A DNA stretch of 64,000 nt from Cohnella zeiphila. Its GTDB lineage: Bacteria > Bacillota > Bacilli > Paenibacillales > Paenibacillaceae. Made by a program: the position numbers and the translations under genes. The notes beneath the pieces are model-generated. The model was not told where the DNA came from. It searched no databases and worked only from the letters and a program-made list of their open reading frames with translations. The stretch lies in contig NZ_JACJVO010000003.1 in assembly GCF_014212055.1 (NCBI RefSeq), forward strand, positions 62,001 through 126,000, given 5' to 3'. Of this stretch, positions 17,232-25,855 are shown in pieces; the first letter of the stretch is position 1; each line of letters opens with the position of its first letter.

Positions 17232-17710
17232 AGACGAACGAATATTATATGCCGACGGAATGGCGGATCAAGGGCAAGGTGCGGGAGGTTTACGACATCT
17301 GCTCGAACTTCCCGGATTATCAGCGCTGGTGGCCCGACGTTTATTTGAACATCCGGACGGCGGGCTTCGACGCGGAGACCGGCAACGAGGTGTACGCGCT
17401 CCTGACGAGAGGCAAGCTGCCCTACAAGTTGAAATGGAATTCTTGCAAAACGAGCGAGACCCCGCCGCACATGCTGTCGCTCAAAGCTTCCGGCGACCTC
17501 GCCGGCCGGGGCACATGGCGTTTCAAGCAGGACGGCGACCATGTGAACGTCCGCTTCGATTGGTACGTCAACGCCGAGAAGCCGATGCTCAAGTATTTGT
17601 CCTGGATCATGAAGCCGATCTTCCGTTCGAACCATTATTGGGCGATGAATATAGGCCTGGAAAGCCTGAAGAGGGAGCTGGAACGAAGGCGAACGGCTGC
17701 CGGGCAATGA
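17228..17710 (+). CDS. SRPBCC (START-like) domain protein
   Basis: A 160-aa protein with the START/Bet v1-like helix-grip pattern. An N-terminal REVYDICSNFPDYQRWWPDV segment is characteristic of polyketide cyclase/dehydrase-like SRPBCC proteins, followed by beta strands (GTWRFKQDGDHVNVRFDWYV) and a long C-terminal helix (MNIGLESLKRELERRR). The fold makes a hydrophobic cavity for a lipid or other ligand; the function here is unknown. The ATG at 17228 overlaps the stop of the response regulator (ATGA) and has GAGGTG six bases upstream, so translation is probably coupled. A terminator follows, so kinase, regulator and this protein form one operon. Confidence 0.85.
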   Translation: MKTNEYYMPTEWRIKGKVREVYDICSNFPDYQRWWPDVYLNIRTAGFDAETGNEVYALLTRGKLPYKLKWNSCKTSETPPHMLSLKASGDLAGRGTWRFKQDGDHVNVRFDWYVNAEKPMLKYLSWIMKPIFRSNHYWAMNIGLESLKRELERRRTAAGQ

Positions 17711-17726
17711 ACTTCAATCGGAAACG

Positions 17727-17757
17727 GGAGACCCTGACGAGGGGTCTCCTTTAATTT
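17727..17757 (+). terminator. Intrinsic terminator ending the kinase operon
   Basis: Stem GGAGACCC (17727-17734) with GGGTCTCC (17742-17749), loop TGACGAG, followed by TTTAATTTT. Confidence 0.85.
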
Positions 17758-17811
17758 TGCGGAAAAGTCGTTCGGACGCTTGAGAGAGATTTGGGAGCGC
17801 GCCATGCTACT

Positions 17812-17840
17812 CTTCGACAAAGGAAAGAGACTTGTCGAAG
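17812..17840 (+). promoter_or_regulatory. Perfect 9-bp inverted repeat reaching into the SLH-gene ribosome site
   Basis: CTTCGACAA (17812-17820) and TTGTCGAAG (17832-17840) flank an 11-base loop. The right arm shares its last bases with AAGGAG (17838-17843), the ribosome site for the ATG at 17853, so an mRNA hairpin could limit translation. It could instead be a protein-binding palindrome. Confidence 0.4.
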
Positions 17841-17852
17841 GAGAGTCGAAGA

Positions 17853-20800
17853 ATGGGCAGACACAGCAATGAACGAAAACGCGGATCCCGGTGGAGACGA
17901 ACGATCGCGGTGGCGCTGGCGTGGATCCTGGCGGCTTCGCTCGCGGGCGCGGCGGGGACCTCCAAAGCCGGGGCGGCTGTCGAAAGCTTTACTTTTACGA
18001 GCATAACCCCGGCCGACGGGAGCCGAACGATCGATCTGTCCCGGCTGGAAGTTAGCGCGGAAGCGCCGGAAGGAGATGCGATCCATAATGCAGGCTACCG
18101 GATCAAAAGGCTGAGCGACGGCAAGTATTTGTACCCGAATTCCGACCCGGCGCTGCAATGGACGGATGATGAAAGCTATGCGGGGGGCCTGATGTATTCG
18201 GACGGCGGAGGGAAGTTCCATTGGGATATGGCGCAGTATCAGAAGGAAGCTATGGATGACGGGACTTATGAAGTTCGGTTTTTCGTCAACGACGATCATG
18301 GCTCGAATTACCGGACCGTCGCGTTTACGCTGGACCGGACGGCTCCGCACCTTGCGAACGCAACCGTTCAGAAGGACATCCTGGACGTTACGTTTTCGGA
18401 GCCGCTGACGGTACCGGACGGGGAAAGCTGGGATGCCTCGGACTTCGACGTTCGCGTCAACGGCGTTTCCGTTCCGATCGATGCCGTGATTCCGGTCCAA
18501 AACGAACCGGAGATCCTGGTGAAGCTGCAAAGCCCGGTGTCGAAGACGGACTCGGTTACGATCGCCTATACCGGAAACCCGCCCTTTGCCAATGAGGCGG
18601 GGACGGCGGTGAGCAATGACAGGTTCAACGTGGTGAATGGGACGCCCGGCACTTTTCAGGATACGCCCGTTCTGCGGATGAGGTTGGAAGCGGGACACGC
18701 GCTGAGGGCGGGAGAACCGCTCGTTCGGTTCGTTCCGACTTCGGACGGCGCGAATGACCTCGAGTTCGACCTGCCGAGCGAACCGGCGAATTCGCCGGCG
18801 GTTTCGGCCGGGCGGATCGCGAAGACGGATTTCGTCATCGAGGACGTCGGAGACGGAACGCAGTTCAATCCCGGAGCGGCCATGAGCACAAGCGATTCCG
18901 ATAACGGAATCTACAATGTAATCTTGGTGCTGCCGACCGGGAAAAGCCTGCTGCAAGGCCATACGTACGAGCTGAAAATGTCGGCAAGCGCAGGCGGAGA
19001 CGAGATCGTCATGCCTGCGAATCCGACCTCGAACGCGAGCGCTTATCTGCGGCTTCTGAATACGGCGGGAGCCGTGACGGTGATCGACGAGTATACGTTC
19101 GAAAAGGTGGCGATCGCGGAGAAGCAGCCGGTCGACTTCTCAGCGCTGGAGACCGCGATCTCGGATGCGCAGGCGAAGGCGGACGCGGCGACGGAGGGCT
19201 TGGCGACCGGCGAATACGAGCCCGGAGCGAAGGATGAGCTGCAGGCGGCGATTAATGCCGCGGCTGAGGTTCGGGACAATGCGGCTTCGACGCAAGAGGA
19301 TGTGGACGCTGCGTTAACGGCATTAACCGCCGCGGTTGATGCGTTTGAGGGGAAGCGTGTCGTCGTGAATCTTGATGCCCTTTCTAAGGAGATTGACGAC
19401 GCGCAGTCGAAGCTAGACGCCGCCGTGGAAGGCGAAGCGACCGGAAACTACGAGGCTGGAGCGAAGGATGAGCTGCAAGCTGCGATCCATGCCGCGGCCG
19501 AGGTTCGGGACAATGCGGCTTCGACGCAAGAGGATGTTGATGCTGCTTTAACGGCATTAACCGCCGCGGTTGATGCGTTTGAGGGGAAGCGTGTCGTCGT
19601 GAATCTTGATGCCCTTTCTAAGGAGATTAACGACGCGCAGTCGAAGCTAGACGCCGCCGTGGAAGGCGGAGCAGCCGGCAACTACGAGGCCGGAGCGAAG
19701 GATGAGCTGCAGGCGGCGATTGAAGCGGCGACTGCGGTTTGGGATAATGCAGCGTCGACGCAAGACGATGTCGATGCGGCGGTGGCAGCGCTAGGAACAG
19801 CGGTCGATGTTTTCGGCGCAAAGCTGGTCGTCATTGACTTGACGGAGTTGGCCGATGCGATCAGTGACGCACAAACGGAGCATGACGATGCGGTGGAAGG
19901 CGGAGCGACCGGCAACTACGAGGCCGGAGCAAAGGACGAATTGAAGGCGGCGATTGATGCTGCGGCTGAGGTTCGAGACAATGCGGCGTCGACGCAAGAA
20001 GACTTGAACGCTGCGTTAACGGCATTAATAGCTGCGATCGACGCATTCGAATCGAAGCGAGTCGTCGTTGAATTGACGGCGCTGACCAATACGATCAATG
20101 CCGCGCAAGCGAAGCTTGACGCCACGGTGGAAGGCAGCGCGATCGGCAACTACAAAGCCGGAGCCAAAACGGCTCTTCAAGCCGCGATCCAGGCAGCGGC
20201 GACGGTTAAAAATAACGCGACCTCGACTCAAGAGCAAGTCGATGCCGCATTGACGGCGCTGAACGAGGCCGTCGCGGCTTTCGAAGCGAAGAAGGTAACA
20301 AGCGAAGAAACACCCGGAGGCAGCAACCCTGGCGGCGGCAGCGCGCCAGGCAACGGAGGAGCCGGAAGCGTTGTTCAGCCGTCAACGTCATCTTACACAC
20401 TGGACGTCACCTCCGGCGGCGTCCGACTGGGCAGCTTGTCCGTGAAACGAACGACGGGCACGGACGGCCGGGTAACGGATGCGATCGAGCTGCCGGACGC
20501 ATTCGCCGAACAAGCGGTCAATCAGTTGAAGAAGGCAGGCCTAGACCGGCTGATCCTTTCCCTTCCGGCATCGCAATCAGCCGGAGCAGACGAGCTTGAG
20601 GTGGCATTGCCCTCCGCGGCCGCGAACCGAATCGCTTCGGAAGGTTTCACGCTCGACATCCGTACGGCCGAAGCGGGGTTGTCCGTCCCGCCCGCCTCGC
20701 TCCATGGAACGAACGAGCCTTTGACGTTCCGGATCGCCCCCGCCCGAAATGCGGCGGATCAGTCCGATATCGCGCGACGAGCGAACGGTTCGCCGACGAT

Positions 20801-21665
20801 CCGGGCGTTGGCGGGCACGGGCGATGTGACCCTTATCGGGCAGCCCGTCTCGATCGAGACGGAATTGCGGCAGCGCCAAGTCACGGTGACGCTCCCTCTC
20901 CCGGACCATGCGAATCTTCAAGACGCGGGCGTTTATATCGAACATAGCGACGGCACGACCGAGCTCGTACGCGGGCGGGTCCTGGAGCCGACGGACGGAT
21001 CGGACGCCCGGACGATGGCGTTCGACGTAGACAAATTCAGCACGTTCTCGATCGTGAACGTGGCGGGCTGGACGGCCTACGAGCAGGCTCCGAAAACGAA
21101 GCTGCGCAATATTCCGTACATGTCCGGTTACGCCGGAGGTCTGTTCAAACCCAATGCGAGCCTGACCCGGGCGGAAATGGCGGCGATCCTGTCCCGCCTT
21201 GTGATCGGGGAAGCCGGGGGCGCGAGCGGCGTTTTCTCGGACGTTCCGTCCTCCAGTTGGGCCAGCGGCGTGATTCGCCAAGTCGTCGAGCTCGGCATCA
21301 TGAGCGGCAACGGGAACGGAGCGTTTCTTCCGGACAAGCCGATCACGCGCGCGGAGATGGCGGCAATTGTCTCAAGGCTGCTCCCTCATGCCGAAGCGGT
21401 AACGGATACCGGCAATTTCTCCGACACGTCCGGCCATTGGGCGCTATCGGCAATCCTTAAGGCGAGGGCAGCCGGATTGATGAACGGCTACGTCGACGGC
21501 ACGTTCCGGCCCGATCAGGCGCTGAGCCGCGCAGAAGCGGCCGTCATCCTGAACAAGCTGATCGGCCGTCCGTCCGGTTCGAACGATCGGAACAAGCCTT
21601 TCTTCGCGGACGTGCCGAGAACGAATTGGGCTTTCGCCGCGATTCAGGCGGCGTCAGGCCGATAA
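17853..21665 (+). CDS. Secreted S-layer-type surface protein: Ig-like region, five FIVAR repeats, three SLH domains
   Basis: A 1270-aa exported protein. The signal peptide (~1-38) has a basic stretch (RKRGSRWRR) and a hydrophobic core ending near TSKAGAA. About 40-240 is an Ig/SwmB-like beta region (TPADGSRTIDLS, LDVTFSEPLTVPDG). Residues 427-816 are five tandem 78-aa FIVAR-type repeats, each with ALTNTINAAQAKLDA-, AGAKDELQAAI- and STQEDVDAALTAL-like helices. A Gly/Ser linker (~818-850) leads to a beta-rich domain (~850-1075) that recurs in the other two SLH proteins here. Three SLH domains (~1080-1270), with LTRAEMAAILSRL-type motifs, anchor the protein to cell-wall secondary polymer. The protein ends in SGR soon after a FADVPRTNWAFAAI segment. 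AAGGAG precedes the ATG; no partner gene is adjacent. Ligand unknown. Confidence 0.9.
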   Translation: MGRHSNERKRGSRWRRTIAVALAWILAASLAGAAGTSKAGAAVESFTFTSITPADGSRTIDLSRLEVSAEAPEGDAIHNAGYRIKRLSDGKYLYPNSDPALQWTDDESYAGGLMYSDGGGKFHWDMAQYQKEAMDDGTYEVRFFVNDDHGSNYRTVAFTLDRTAPHLANATVQKDILDVTFSEPLTVPDGESWDASDFDVRVNGVSVPIDAVIPVQNEPEILVKLQSPVSKTDSVTIAYTGNPPFANEAGTAVSNDRFNVVNGTPGTFQDTPVLRMRLEAGHALRAGEPLVRFVPTSDGANDLEFDLPSEPANSPAVSAGRIAKTDFVIEDVGDGTQFNPGAAMSTSDSDNGIYNVILVLPTGKSLLQGHTYELKMSASAGGDEIVMPANPTSNASAYLRLLNTAGAVTVIDEYTFEKVAIAEKQPVDFSALETAISDAQAKADAATEGLATGEYEPGAKDELQAAINAAAEVRDNAASTQEDVDAALTALTAAVDAFEGKRVVVNLDALSKEIDDAQSKLDAAVEGEATGNYEAGAKDELQAAIHAAAEVRDNAASTQEDVDAALTALTAAVDAFEGKRVVVNLDALSKEINDAQSKLDAAVEGGAAGNYEAGAKDELQAAIEAATAVWDNAASTQDDVDAAVAALGTAVDVFGAKLVVIDLTELADAISDAQTEHDDAVEGGATGNYEAGAKDELKAAIDAAAEVRDNAASTQEDLNAALTALIAAIDAFESKRVVVELTALTNTINAAQAKLDATVEGSAIGNYKAGAKTALQAAIQAAATVKNNATSTQEQVDAALTALNEAVAAFEAKKVTSEETPGGSNPGGGSAPGNGGAGSVVQPSTSSYTLDVTSGGVRLGSLSVKRTTGTDGRVTDAIELPDAFAEQAVNQLKKAGLDRLILSLPASQSAGADELEVALPSAAANRIASEGFTLDIRTAEAGLSVPPASLHGTNEPLTFRIAPARNAADQSDIARRANGSPTIRALAGTGDVTLIGQPVSIETELRQRQVTVTLPLPDHANLQDAGVYIEHSDGTTELVRGRVLEPTDGSDARTMAFDVDKFSTFSIVNVAGWTAYEQAPKTKLRNIPYMSGYAGGLFKPNASLTRAEMAAILSRLVIGEAGGASGVFSDVPSSSWASGVIRQVVELGIMSGNGNGAFLPDKPITRAEMAAIVSRLLPHAEAVTDTGNFSDTSGHWALSAILKARAAGLMNGYVDGTFRPDQALSRAEAAVILNKLIGRPSGSNDRNKPFFADVPRTNWAFAAIQAASGR
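19131..20300 (+). repeat. Five 234-bp tandem repeats inside the SLH gene (FIVAR units)
   Basis: The five units keep an exact 234-bp period. Bases 19314-19394 are identical to 19548-19628 over 81 bases, so units 1-3 are recent duplications, while units 4 and 5 have diverged more. Such arrays change copy number by recombination. Confidence 0.9.
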
Positions 21666-21684
21666 ATCGCAGTCCATATCCTAG

Positions 21685-21710
21685 GAGCCGCCTTCGGGCG
21701 GCTCTTTTTG
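21685..21710 (+). terminator. Intrinsic terminator after the FIVAR-SLH gene
   Basis: Stem GAGCCGCC (21685-21692) with GGCGGCTC (21697-21704), UUCG tetraloop, followed by TTTTTG. Confidence 0.92.
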
Positions 21711-21741
21711 CACGTTAAAGAAAGGAAAGGAGAGAAGGAAC

Positions 21742-21918
21742 GGGAATTTCTCCTCCTAAATCGCGTGAAAAACTTCGCGTATGAGGAGTAACAGGAATTT
21801 CTCCCGCTATTTTCAAACGCTCATGAGGAGTCAATAGCTCCTATTTAAAGGGAGGTTTTCCGTGTAAATCTGCCGATCTGTCATTTTTGCAAAAGTTAGC
21901 GGGAGGTTTTCCTACTAT
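21742..21918. repeat. Intergenic repeat element, copy B, with extra 5' units
   Basis: In the 548-base gap after the SLH gene. The segment 21844-21918 aligns without gaps with 7886-7960 (copy A), about 80% identical, including TTAAAGGGAGGTTTTCC, ATTTTTGCAAAA and GGGAGGTTTTCCT. Ends 21792-21808 and 21897-21913 are imperfect inverted repeats. Upstream, two related units each run from GGAATTTCTCC to GAGGAGT. I see no coding sequence here. Confidence 0.55.
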
Positions 21919-21960
21919 TGCGAGATACAGCATTTAGAATGCTCCGCTCCCTGCACAAGG

Positions 21961-21978
21961 ACGCCGTCAGGCGTTTTT
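21961..21978 (+). terminator. Short terminator-like hairpin
   Basis: Stem ACGCC/GGCGT with loop GTCA, followed by TTTTCTT. A 5-bp stem is short, so activity is uncertain. It lies between repeat copy B and the transporter promoter region. Confidence 0.4.
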
Positions 21979-22097
21979 CTTATTCGCGGCCGATATGTCA
22001 CTTTTGGCACGGACAAGCGCCGACTTGTCCGCCCCAGCGAAAATAACACATTGTCCGGTTGTCAGGGCCGGTTGTCACTTCCCCCGCCGCCTTTGAC

Positions 22098-22111
22098 AGA
22101 CAGCGCTTTCA
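22098..22111 (+). promoter_or_regulatory. CRE-like catabolite control site upstream of the ABC importer
   Basis: The 14 bases AGACAGCGCTTTCA match the CcpA-site consensus TGWAARCGYTWNCW at 12 positions and overlap a TTGACA (22093-22098). A perfect palindrome CGAACGTTCG at 22170-22179 is a second possible operator. Both are sequence matches only. Confidence 0.35.
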
Positions 22112-22213
22112 CCCCCGGCGAAAACGACATATTTACGATGCCGGGAACCGTGAACTATCGTGGAGTTGTAAACGAACGTTCGCGAAATTAACCCGAAGGA
22201 AAGGGGTGACACG

Positions 22214-23176
22214 ATGCACATTACCCATGCGGCTGTCAACGGCAACGCCTCGCTCCATTCAGGCGGATCGCCCCGCACGCTGGGGAAAAGAATCGTGCGG
22301 AATTGGGAGTTGTACCTGTTTATTGCGCCTGCGTTTTTCTACTTTCTTATTTTTTGCTACGAGCCGATGTACGGGGTTCAGATCGCCTTCAAAACGTTCA
22401 TCCCGACCAAAGGAATCGCGGGAAGCCCCTGGATCGGCTTCGATCATTTCGATCGCTTCTTTCATTCCTACTACTTCTGGGACCTGATCTGGAACACGCT
22501 CGGCATCAGCTTGTACGAATTGGCCGTCGGCTTTCCGATCCCGATCGTTCTCGCGCTGGCCTTCAACGAGATTCGAACGGGCTTTTTCAAGAGGCTGGCC
22601 CAGACGGTTACCTACGCGCCTCACTTCATCTCCGTCGTCGTCATGGCCGGCATGATCATCTCGTTTTTGTCCCCATCCACAGGGATCGTCGTTCACCTGA
22701 TCGAAGGGCTCGGCCTCCCGGCGCCGGATTTTCTGACGGATCCGAGATGGTTCAAGACGATGTACGTGTTCTCGGGCGTCTGGCAGAGCGCGGGCTGGGG
22801 AACGATCATTTACTTGGCGGCGCTCTCGGGGGTCGATCCGGGCCTTCACGAAGCGGCGATCATCGACGGCGCCACGCGTTTCCAGAGGATCCGCCACATT
22901 AACGTCCCGACCCTGCTCCCGACGATGACCGTCCTGCTCATTCTGAACATGGGAAGCCTGTTCGGCGTCGGGTTCGAGAAGATTTTGCTGCTGCAAAATC
23001 CGCTGAACATGGAGTCCTCCGACGTCATCTCCACGTTCGTCTACCGGTCGGGTCTCGTCGATGCCCAATATAGCTTCTCCGCTGCGGTCGGCCTGTTCAA
23101 CTCCGTCATCAACGCCATCCTGCTCGTGGCCGTGAATCAGATCGTTCGCCGGACGAGCGAGAACAGCTTGTGGTAG
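22214..23176 (+). CDS. Sugar ABC transporter permease, LplB type
   Basis: A 320-aa inner-membrane subunit with six hydrophobic helices and the cytoplasmic EAA loop EAAIIDGATRFQRIRHINVP near residues 215-235, which contacts the ATPase. The entry sequence YEPMYGVQIAFKTF is typical of the LplB/YtcP carbohydrate importers of Bacillus and Paenibacillus. AAAGGGG precedes the ATG. Fifteen bases separate it from the second permease, and the binding lipoprotein follows, so the three form an importer operon. No ATPase gene is present; relatives use a shared MsmX-type ATPase. The fucosidase and GH18 genes downstream suggest an oligosaccharide substrate. Confidence 0.93.
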   Translation: MHITHAAVNGNASLHSGGSPRTLGKRIVRNWELYLFIAPAFFYFLIFCYEPMYGVQIAFKTFIPTKGIAGSPWIGFDHFDRFFHSYYFWDLIWNTLGISLYELAVGFPIPIVLALAFNEIRTGFFKRLAQTVTYAPHFISVVVMAGMIISFLSPSTGIVVHLIEGLGLPAPDFLTDPRWFKTMYVFSGVWQSAGWGTIIYLAALSGVDPGLHEAAIIDGATRFQRIRHINVPTLLPTMTVLLILNMGSLFGVGFEKILLLQNPLNMESSDVISTFVYRSGLVDAQYSFSAAVGLFNSVINAILLVAVNQIVRRTSENSLW

Positions 23177-23190
23177 AAGGAGGGACGCGA

Positions 23191-24099
23191 ATGTCATCCG
23201 GGATTCGAGAGACTGAGCGCGACAAAATCTTTCTGGCCTGCAACTATATTTACGTCTTCCTGGCTTTTCTCATCGTGTTCTACCCGCTGGTCTACATGAT
23301 CAGCGCGTCGGTCAGCGACCCGAAGGAAGTCGCCTCCGGCGCCATGTGGCTTTGGCCGAAGGGGATCACTCTGGAGGGGTACAAGAGAGTCTTCGAGAAC
23401 TCGAACATCTGGACCGGTTACGGCAACACGATTCTCTACACGGTCGTGGGTACGGCCGTCAATCTGCTGGTGACGCTGCCGGCGGCCTATGCGATGAGCC
23501 GCAAGGATTTCGTCGGACGCAACTTTTTCATGGCCATGTTCATGGTGACCATGTTTTTCAGCGGCGGCTTGGTGCCGACGTATCTGCTCGTCAAGCAGCT
23601 CGGTATGATGAATACGATGTGGGCCGTCGTCGTTCCGTCGGCTGCTTCGATCTGGAACATTATCGTTTCCCGCACGTTTTTTCAGAGCTCCATTCCGAAG
23701 GAATTGCAGGAAGCCGCCCAGATCGACGGCTGCACGAATATGCGGCTGTTTCTGAAAATCGTCCTTCCCTTGTCGATGCCCATCATCGCGGTCATGGCGC
23801 TGTACTACGGGGTCGGCAATTGGAACAGCTATTTCTCGGCGCTGATCTATTTGAACGACGCGGGAAAATATCCGCTGCAGCTCGTCCTGCGCCAAATCCT
23901 GGTGCTCCAGGAGATGGCGGCGCAAGGGGGCGGCGCGATCGACACCTCCACGGCGGCGGCGATGAACAGCAAGGCGGAGATTGCCGCGCTGGTCAAGTAT
24001 GCGGTCATTATCGTGGCGACCGTCCCGGTCATCGCGATCTACCCGTTCTTGCAGCGCTACTTTGTCCAAGGCGTAATGATCGGTTCCGTAAAGGGCTGA
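23191..24099 (+). CDS. Sugar ABC transporter permease, YtcP/CUT1 type
   Basis: A 302-aa partner permease with six hydrophobic helices, the typical FYPLVYMISASVSDP N-terminal helix and loop, and an EAA loop EAAQIDGCTNMRLFLKIVLPLS near 180-200. It ends in YPFLQRYFVQGVMIGSVKG, the conserved C-terminus of this family. AAGGAGGG lies six bases before the ATG at 23191; a GTG at 23170 overlapping the previous gene is less likely. It pairs with the preceding permease to form the membrane channel for the lipoprotein encoded next. Confidence 0.93.
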   Translation: MSSGIRETERDKIFLACNYIYVFLAFLIVFYPLVYMISASVSDPKEVASGAMWLWPKGITLEGYKRVFENSNIWTGYGNTILYTVVGTAVNLLVTLPAAYAMSRKDFVGRNFFMAMFMVTMFFSGGLVPTYLLVKQLGMMNTMWAVVVPSAASIWNIIVSRTFFQSSIPKELQEAAQIDGCTNMRLFLKIVLPLSMPIIAVMALYYGVGNWNSYFSALIYLNDAGKYPLQLVLRQILVLQEMAAQGGGAIDTSTAAAMNSKAEIAALVKYAVIIVATVPVIAIYPFLQRYFVQGVMIGSVKG

Positions 24100-24137
24100 T
24101 CCTTGCCATATAATATAATGAAAAGGAGTTGTCGCAT

Positions 24138-25799
24138 TTGAAGAAAAGACTTCACAAGTCCTCATCCGTCTTTCTCTGCGTAACCGTGTCCGCCGCCATG
24201 CTCGCCGCCTGCAGCTCGTCGAACGGGAACGGCTCTTCCGCCTCCTCCGATTCGCCTTCCGCCTCATCGTCCGCGAGTTCCGCCGCTCCCTCCGGTTCCG
24301 ATTCGGCCGAGGGAGGCGTGAAAAAAGAAGGCTTCCCCATCGTCGACAAGACGCTCACGCTGACGATGATGTCGCAGGACGCGGGAGTGGCCGATTGGAA
24401 CACCATGCCCGTCCTTCAGGACATGGAGAAGCTCACCAATATCAAGTTCAATTATCAACTGACGCCTATCGATAGCTTCGCCACCAAGAAAAACCTCGTG
24501 TTCGCCAGCGGCGATCTGCCGGATCTCTTATATGCCGCGGATCTGACGCCGGCCGAGCAGGTGACCTACGGAACGCAAGGCGTGCTCATCCCGTTGGAGA
24601 AATATATCGACGAAGGCTACGCGCCCAATCTGAAAAAGATCTTCGACGAGCATCCGGACGTTCGCAAGTCGTTCACGACGCCGGACGGACATATGTACGC
24701 GCTCCCGTTCATCGATCTTGCCGCCGTCTGGTATCGCAGCCCGATGTGGTACAACGGCAAGTTCCTGAAGGCTCTGAACGTTACGGAGCTGCCGAAGACG
24801 ACGGAAGAGCTGTACAACTATCTGAAGCGGGTCCGGGACGAGGATCCGAACGGCAACGGAAAAAAGGACGAGATTCCGCTCACCTCCGTGAAGCTGGACG
24901 ACCTGCGCATGTACTTCCTCGGCTTCTGGGGCATCTACGACGAGAAAATCTATGCCGACAAGGACGGCAAAGTTCATTACACCCCGGAAGAGGAAGGCTA
25001 CAAAGGCTATTTGACGTTCCTGAATCGCCTTTGGAAGGACAATCTGCTGGATCACGAGACCTTCTCGCAGACGTCCGACCAGAAGAAGGCGAAAGGCGAG
25101 AACAACCAGATCGCTCTGTTTAACGACTATTTCCCGTATTTCACGCTGGGCGGAGAGCCGAGCGGGGACAACCCGCTGATGACGCCGGTCAGCAGCGAGA
25201 TCCCGGGGACGCCGGTCTACGGCAAGCATCCCGGCATCTCCGCCAACGGGACGTTCGCCATTACGAGCAAGGACCCGAACCCGGAAGCGACCATGCGCTG
25301 GGTCGACTACCTGTACAGCTATGACGGGGCGACGCTGATGAATCAAGGCCCGGAAAATGTACTGTGGAAATATAAGAATAAGGATACGCACGAGAAAGAA
25401 TGGCTGCCGGTTCCGGGGGGCAAAGAACGCGAAGCTTACCGCGGAACGATTACGCCGAACTTCGGCATCCTGACCCCGGGCATGAACTCCAGCGAGCTGA
25501 CGAAAGGGCTGCGGACCGACTTCGACGATTGGATCGACAAGGAGAACGCGGAGAAGCTGACGCCGATCGGCAAGGCTCCGTTCCCGAACGTTTATCTGAC
25601 GAACGACGAACAGAGCGAAGTGACCGCGCTGCTGTCCGATCTGGACACTTACGTGCAGCAGATGGAGGCGAAGTTCGTGACCGGCCAGGAGCCGATGTCG
25701 AACTGGGACAAGTACGTGGCCCAGATTAAGAAAATGGGCGGAGATCGCGTGGCGGAAGTTTACCAAGGCGCGTACGACCGCTGGAATTCGGGCAAGTAA
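24138..25799 (+). CDS. Extracellular sugar-binding lipoprotein of the ABC importer
   Basis: A 553-aa solute-binding protein. It begins MKKRLHK with a lipoprotein signal ending in the lipobox MLAAC near residue 25, then a Ser/Asn-rich spacer of about 40 residues that tethers it to the membrane. The mature part has the two-lobe family 1/LplA pattern, with the FASGDLPDLLYAAD motif and WVDYLYSYDGATLMNQGPENVLWKY near the C-terminal third. I choose TTG 24138 because AAAAGGAG (24120-24127) is then ten bases away; the in-frame TTG at 24129 leaves one base. It supplies substrate to the two permeases upstream. The ligand is unknown. Confidence 0.92.
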   Translation: MKKRLHKSSSVFLCVTVSAAMLAACSSSNGNGSSASSDSPSASSSASSAAPSGSDSAEGGVKKEGFPIVDKTLTLTMMSQDAGVADWNTMPVLQDMEKLTNIKFNYQLTPIDSFATKKNLVFASGDLPDLLYAADLTPAEQVTYGTQGVLIPLEKYIDEGYAPNLKKIFDEHPDVRKSFTTPDGHMYALPFIDLAAVWYRSPMWYNGKFLKALNVTELPKTTEELYNYLKRVRDEDPNGNGKKDEIPLTSVKLDDLRMYFLGFWGIYDEKIYADKDGKVHYTPEEEGYKGYLTFLNRLWKDNLLDHETFSQTSDQKKAKGENNQIALFNDYFPYFTLGGEPSGDNPLMTPVSSEIPGTPVYGKHPGISANGTFAITSKDPNPEATMRWVDYLYSYDGATLMNQGPENVLWKYKNKDTHEKEWLPVPGGKEREAYRGTITPNFGILTPGMNSSELTKGLRTDFDDWIDKENAEKLTPIGKAPFPNVYLTNDEQSEVTALLSDLDTYVQQMEAKFVTGQEPMSNWDKYVAQIKKMGGDRVAEVYQGAYDRWNSGK

Positions 25800-25855
25800 G
25801 CCCGTCCTCCCGCAGAGGCATAGTCTTGAGCCGACGTCTGGCAGGCTAGCTATCC

